Assembly: GCA_016839655.1 (NCBI GenBank)
Contig: JAEOTW010000141.1
Location: forward strand, 1 to 6,111
Direction: 5' to 3'
DNA: 6,111 nt
Source: Promethearchaeota archaeon
GTDB lineage: Archaea > Asgardarchaeota > Lokiarchaeia > Sigynarchaeales > SOKP01
The position numbers and the translations under genes were made by a program. Of the stretch, positions 5,277-6,111 are shown piece after piece; the first letter of the stretch is position 1, and every line of letters begins with the position of its first letter. The notes under the pieces are model-generated. The model had not been told where the DNA came from and did not search any database. It saw only the letters and a list, made by a program, of their open reading frames with translations.

Positions 5277-6111
5277 ATGACTGAAAATATAATAGAAGTT
5301 AAGAATTTAACAAAGATCTATGAAGAAGGAAACGTGTTAGCTGTTGATGATATCAGCTTTGGCATTAAAAAAGGTGAAATTTTTGCCTTATTAGGCCCTA
5401 ATGGTGCAGGAAAAACTACTACTATTAGTGTTTTAGCAACATTATTATCCTCAACGAATGGAGACACATTTGTAAATAACTATGATGTCAGTAAGGATCC
5501 TGATAGAGTTAGAAAAAGCATTGGAATTGTCTTTCAAGAACCTTCTGTAGATGGTGAAATGAAAGCATGGGAGAATTTAGAACTACATGCTGTTTTATAT
5601 GGAATGTCAAAAAAGGAAAGGCAAGATAAAATTATGGAGGTTCTGAAACTGGTGGATCTTGATGATAGAGCAGATACTTTTGTAAAAAATTATTCAGGTG
5701 GTATGAAAAGACGATTGGAAATTGCTAGAGGTCTGCTTCATGAACCTAAAGTTCTTTTTTTGGATGAACCTACCTTAGGATTAGATCCTCAAACACGTAG
5801 AAAGATATGGGATAAGATTAAGGAATTGAACAAAAGTGATTCTAAAATAACAATCTTAATAACTACCCATTATATGGAAGAGGCAGATGAACTTGCTGAT
5901 AGAATATGCATTATGGACCATGGTAAGATAATTGCTATGGATACTTCGGAAAACCTCAAAAAGCAATTATCCGGGGATGTTATCGATATTAAATTAGAAG
6001 AATTAAATGATAGATTCAAAATCCCTATAACCATAAATCAAATAAAAGAGATTCCAGGAGTAAAAAATGTATCAATGGGAACTGGTGGGGAAGAGCAATC
6101 AATGATGCCAA
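5277..6111 (+). CDS. ABC transporter ATP-binding protein, DrrA (daunorubicin-resistance) type, 3' end beyond window
   Basis: The frame is open from the ATG at 5277 to the window edge, 278 codons with no stop, so the C-terminus is missing. It matches the DrrA-type ATPases of ABC-2 exporters closely: Walker A GPNGAGKTT (40-48), Q-loop VFQEPS with Q87, signature YSGGM (139-143) in the typical run KRRLEIARGLLHEP (144-157), Walker B VLFLDE (159-164) with catalytic E164, GLDPQTR (168-174), and switch His H198 in TTHYMEEADELADRI (196-210). About 60 residues of the C-terminal accessory domain are visible (from 220). Unlike the first ATPase here it has a canonical Q-loop and LSGGQ-like signature, so the two are different subfamilies, not recent duplicates. 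A permease gene would be expected downstream. It is probably a separate transcription unit. Substrate unknown; the DrrA label is a family name, not evidence for drug transport. Confidence 0.92.
   Translation, partial: MTENIIEVKNLTKIYEEGNVLAVDDISFGIKKGEIFALLGPNGAGKTTTISVLATLLSSTNGDTFVNNYDVSKDPDRVRKSIGIVFQEPSVDGEMKAWENLELHAVLYGMSKKERQDKIMEVLKLVDLDDRADTFVKNYSGGMKRRLEIARGLLHEPKVLFLDEPTLGLDPQTRRKIWDKIKELNKSDSKITILITTHYMEEADELADRICIMDHGKIIAMDTSENLKKQLSGDVIDIKLEELNDRFKIPITINQIKEIPGVKNVSMGTGGEEQSMMP

Noticed and set aside
5267..5284. Five-codon frame (MREYD, stop) overlapping the second ATPase start, as a leader peptide
   Set aside because: It is too short and lacks an SD or any regulatory residue pattern. 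The overlap with ATG 5277 is most likely chance.

Overview
The window is AT-rich. It looks archaeal: AT-rich TATA-like elements sit about 20-30 bp before several genes, stop codons are followed by T tracts rather than strong hairpins, first genes lack a clear Shine-Dalgarno (SD) site while some operon-internal genes have a strong GGAGG, and a secreted protein is crowded with N-X-S/T sequons. An Asgard-type (Promethearchaeota) or other low-GC archaeon would fit. The lineage is an inference, because no rRNA or marker gene is present.

Layout. (1) On the minus strand at 1-243 is the N-terminal part of a DUF362-family protein, cut by the window edge. (2) A divergent intergenic region (244-377) holds TATA-like elements facing both ways and a perfect 10-bp palindrome. 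(3) At 378-1499 is a polytopic membrane acyltransferase of the DUF1624/HGSNAT type with a TTG start. (4) A gene-poor gap (1500-1675) holds a T-rich terminator candidate, a small hairpin and a 9+9-bp inverted repeat overlapping a TATA-like element. (5) A four-gene plus-strand operon runs from about 1676 to 5187: PadR-family regulator, BcrA-type ABC ATPase, ABC-2 permease, and a signal-peptide/single-TM protein with a sequon-rich ectodomain. (6) After a T9 tract and a new TATA-like box, a second ABC ATPase of the DrrA type starts at 5277 and runs off the window.

How the genes may work together. The ATPase and the six-TM permease would form a dimeric ABC-2 exporter. The PadR protein probably represses the operon until an effector, perhaps the exported compound, is bound. 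The tightly linked ectodomain protein is the least understood part and would act on the outer face of the membrane with the exporter. This PadR/ATPase/permease/ectodomain set, next to a second exporter ATPase with its own promoter, is the most system-like feature here. Its substrate cannot be read from the sequence. No gene-free stretch exceeds 300 bases, and I saw no RNA genes, insertion sequences or CRISPR repeats.
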